Position numbers and translations under genes: made by a program. From assembly GCA_025024175.1 (NCBI GenBank), contig QCXZ01000003.1:22030392-22094391 (forward strand): a DNA stretch of 64,000 nucleotides, given 5' to 3'. Shown piece after piece: positions 61,456 through 64,000 of the stretch. This DNA is from Rhyzopertha dominica. Its lineage: Eukaryota; Arthropoda; Insecta; Coleoptera; Bostrichidae. Under the pieces are notes generated by a model that was not told where the DNA came from, searched no databases, and worked only from the letters and a program-made list of their open reading frames with translations. Numbering within the stretch: the first letter of the stretch is position 1; each line of letters opens with the position of its first letter.

Positions 61456-63039
61456 TTGGAGGCCTAGGAGGTAAAACTACATCTATGTATTTGCTGATAA
61501 TCTGTCATTTTCAGATAATAGAATATCTACAAAAGTGTACTTAATTTTACTAAAAAATATGTTTTGCTTCTTCACTGAAAACTTTTCTTTCAATATATTT
61601 TATTAGTTTAAATTCATAACTGTCAATTTAGACAGTATTAACGTTTTTGCCTTGATTTGTTAAGAATTTGTTTTTTCTGATTTACAATAGCTTTTAGACA
61701 ACAAACGCAAACGTCGGTGCATTTGAACATCCACCACGTGGATGGTATTTTTATTTTGAGTTTTGCTAAATTCTTTGCTTAACATTCGATTCGAAGAAAT
61801 TTAAAGTTGCTTAGAGCAGACAAAAAAGTAAATGTTTACCCAGTAAACAGTAAATTGCGTCACATTATACTTAACTTATTTAAAAATCACACACTTAGCA
61901 TGGGGTACCACCTATGGGCAACTAAACTTCGCTAGAATTCGCTGGCAAAAACTGGAACGTTACCGAATCGTTATTCGGCATCCTTAGTTGAGTTATCTGT
62001 AACTTACACATACGAATAACTCCACTAAGGATATCGAATGTTAAACAACGAATTTAGCAATATTATAAGTTTATTTATAAGTTTAGAAACACTTGAAGGT
62101 AAAAAAAGTACTTAATTTTTGAAAATAGAGCACCTAACTGTTCAGATCATATTGAAAGTTTATATTACATATCCCTATGTCACGTCCTCCTATTGGATGA
62201 TCATTATTATGTGTTTCACTCTGAATAAGGTGATAACAAGAGCTAAAAATGTACAAATCTTACACTTGTTAGTTGCCGCCATCTACTGGTAAGATTTAGG
62301 ACCTCTATTCTGAGAAGGCCATTTTTGTAGCATGACAGATGGCAAAGATCGTTATCCTTTAAAGTGGAATTATCCATACTTACACATATTAGCGCAGTTT
62401 CTCACCGATTTGTATTATTTTATGGCAACTTAGACAAACAACTTTAGTACATTACTGGATCTGCGAAAAAGAATTTCTTTAATCGTTTCTTTGGCTAAGA
62501 AGCCGGTTTAACATAAATTGCATACCAGTTATACGTCGTGTTTTATTGTGATATAAAACATTTAAACCTGAAAATCAGGAAACATGCCAACTGAATTAGT
62601 ATTTAAAATATTTTATAATCCTAGAGTGTAATAGTATCGCTAGAAGGATTCTATAAGCAAAGTATTTTAAAATTTAACAGGCATGTATAATTTTTATCAT
62701 TACAATAAGGAAATTTTAGCTTGTAGTAATCTCGGCATTATTACAGTTATCATAAGAAACTGGCGATTGTGTAATTGCTGAAATTGGAAAGATCTGGTCA
62801 AATCCAAAACGAGAAGCAAAAACCAGTAGCAGGAAGCTTTCGGTTTTCAAAATTTTCAAAATAAAGTTTGTACTTTTAATTTTTGACTGAGCCATAACGT
62901 GTTCAACATATATCTACTTATTATTACGTTCATAGCAGAATTATTTTACAATGTATAATTTTGGACTAAATCTTATTGTTTTAGGGAAGGAGAGAGTAGC
63001 AACTCAACTCCTTGTTGTATTAGAGCCACGGCCGCGTAT
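61456..63039. other. AT-rich sequence, no gene recognised
   Basis: Apart from the 61973-62039 hairpin there are no supported features. Confidence 0.4.
61973..62039. repeat. 67-nt hairpin, possible miRNA-like foldback
   Basis: The arm ATTCGGCATCCTTAGTTGAG (from 61973) pairs with GAATAACTCCACTAAGGATA (62014-62033, continuing to 62039). About 22 of 26 positions pair, with a 14-16 nt loop. The size fits a pre-miRNA hairpin or a mini-foldback element. It is strand-ambiguous, and no homologous copy was noticed in the window. Confidence 0.5.
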
Positions 63040-63490
63040 ATCATAATTTTATGTTGGCACTTCCCCAATCTTGATCGAAGATTTCTTAGTACACATTGAG
63101 CCTGAGATACCAATGCCATTTCTGATGTAATATTCAGATTTAAATCGGTTAAGATAGACATTTGATTTATTTTCGTACATCTTCTCTTTTAGGCATCTCC
63201 AAGAGGAGTCCAGAGGATTCAGCTCTGAACTGCGTAGTGGTCAATTAATATCAACTCTTTGCGAAATGAGCTTATTTGGGGAATTCTGCTTCAATCGAAT
63301 GCTTTGTCCCTATTTTCTTGAAAGCAAGCATTTTTCACGGAAATAACTCAAAGGTGTACGAAAATAAGCCAAAGACACTAACGTATTTGAAACTGTATAT
63401 CACATCAAAAATGGCATCGGTATGTCAGGCTTTATATATACTTGTACTGAGAAATCTTGGATCAATATTAGAGAAGTCTCAGAATCATAA
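63040..63490. repeat. Imperfect inverted repeat with ~115-bp arms
   Basis: The inverse of the left arm (63040-63160) and the right arm (63373-63490) share the blocks ATTACATCAGAAATGGCATT / ATCACATCAAAAATGGCATC and AGAAATCTTCGATCAAGATT / AGAAATCTTGGATCAATATT. Both arms read similarly (LNLNITSEMALVSQAQCVLR on the minus strand, LKLYITSKMASVCQALYI on the plus), so a small coding-derived sequence was duplicated in inverted orientation. The loop of about 210 bp is not coding. The element is unidentified. Confidence 0.5.
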
Positions 63491-64000
63491 CAGACGAAAT
63501 TTACATAACATTATTTTTTGTAAAGTTTTTTTATTATTAATTTATTTAATTTTTAAACTGCACTCACACTTTCGGGGCAGCTGTTAGTTAATGCATTATT
63601 ACGGTATACTAAACAATTTATCTTTATTATTACAACAGATTGCTTTTGTATAAAACCTATTTACCTATTTCCTTTAAGTAGAAACAGTAGAAACATTTTA
63701 TAGACTATAAAAATACATTTTACAACTTTATTTGGTTGGATCTTTATTTGATAAACACAGACTGGTTGTCATTTTTTTACGGAAGTGAATACCAGTCTTA
63801 GGCTGCACAATGCTTGGCTTGCCCATAAAAGTGCGATATTACCTGAACATAAAGAAGTTTAAAAAAAAGGAGAATACTAGCTGATATTGATAGCGTTAGT
63901 CTGTCAGTCGGCCAGACTTAAAAATTTTGAGTACTGTACATATACGATTTGAATGTCTCCTTCACATTATGGTTTCACTTGTGTTGTTACTATGTACTGT

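Overview
The window is AT-rich eukaryotic DNA, most likely from an insect or another arthropod. There is no operon-like gene packing, no rRNA or convincing tRNA gene, and no CRISPR. Instead there are many decayed transposable elements typical of arthropods: hAT elements with 8-bp target-site duplications (TSDs), IS630/Tc1-mariner-type transposase fossils, a Penelope-like element (PLE) fragment with a GIY-YIG domain, MITEs and foldbacks. No complete, recognisable host gene is visible. Most open frames are short and close to what chance gives in such DNA. Scattered single Ns and a run of exactly 100 N (44454-44553) show a draft scaffold.

Region by region: 1-6.6 kb is mostly unassigned AT-rich DNA with one copy of a dispersed repeat (R1). 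At 6.6-7.5 kb is the 3' end of a PLE. At 8.83-9.61 kb lies an array of about 2.4 units of a roughly 308-bp tandem repeat. Its two complete units each carry a hammerhead-ribozyme core (cleavage triplet GTC, CTGAGGA, a stem II hairpin, GAAACA) with a TATATAAGG box just upstream, and a 10-bp direct repeat flanks the array. This matches the architecture of retrozymes and PLE terminal repeats. At 14.6-15.9 kb is a broken IS630/Tc1-like transposase interrupted by a 379-bp insertion. At 23.8-24.9 kb and 26.8-28.3 kb are two hAT-type elements with clear terminal inverted repeats and TSDs.

The dominant structure is a long direct duplication: copy A (about 27872-44453) and copy B (44554-59480) lie head to tail and are separated only by the 100-N gap. 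The layout left flank-A-gap-B-right flank is what two unmerged haplotype contigs would produce, but a true tandem duplication is not excluded, because related MITE sequence lies at A's left edge and just past B's right edge. The copies differ by a hAT insertion in B only (49010-50327, with an empty site in A) and a 2.9-kb stretch in A only (containing hAT 31564-33332). Divergence is high in the middle and almost nil in the last 7 kb. Each copy has a broken mariner-type transposase, an R1 repeat, and an unrecognised minus-strand coding-like stretch.

The right flank (59.5-64 kb) has a MITE related to the core of hAT 26806-28272, the longest open frame of the window (60588-61058, minus, unrecognised), a 67-nt hairpin and a large imperfect inverted repeat. 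The most interesting object is the hammerhead tandem array near a PLE fragment; the most important caution is the possible assembly origin of the 16-kb duplication.
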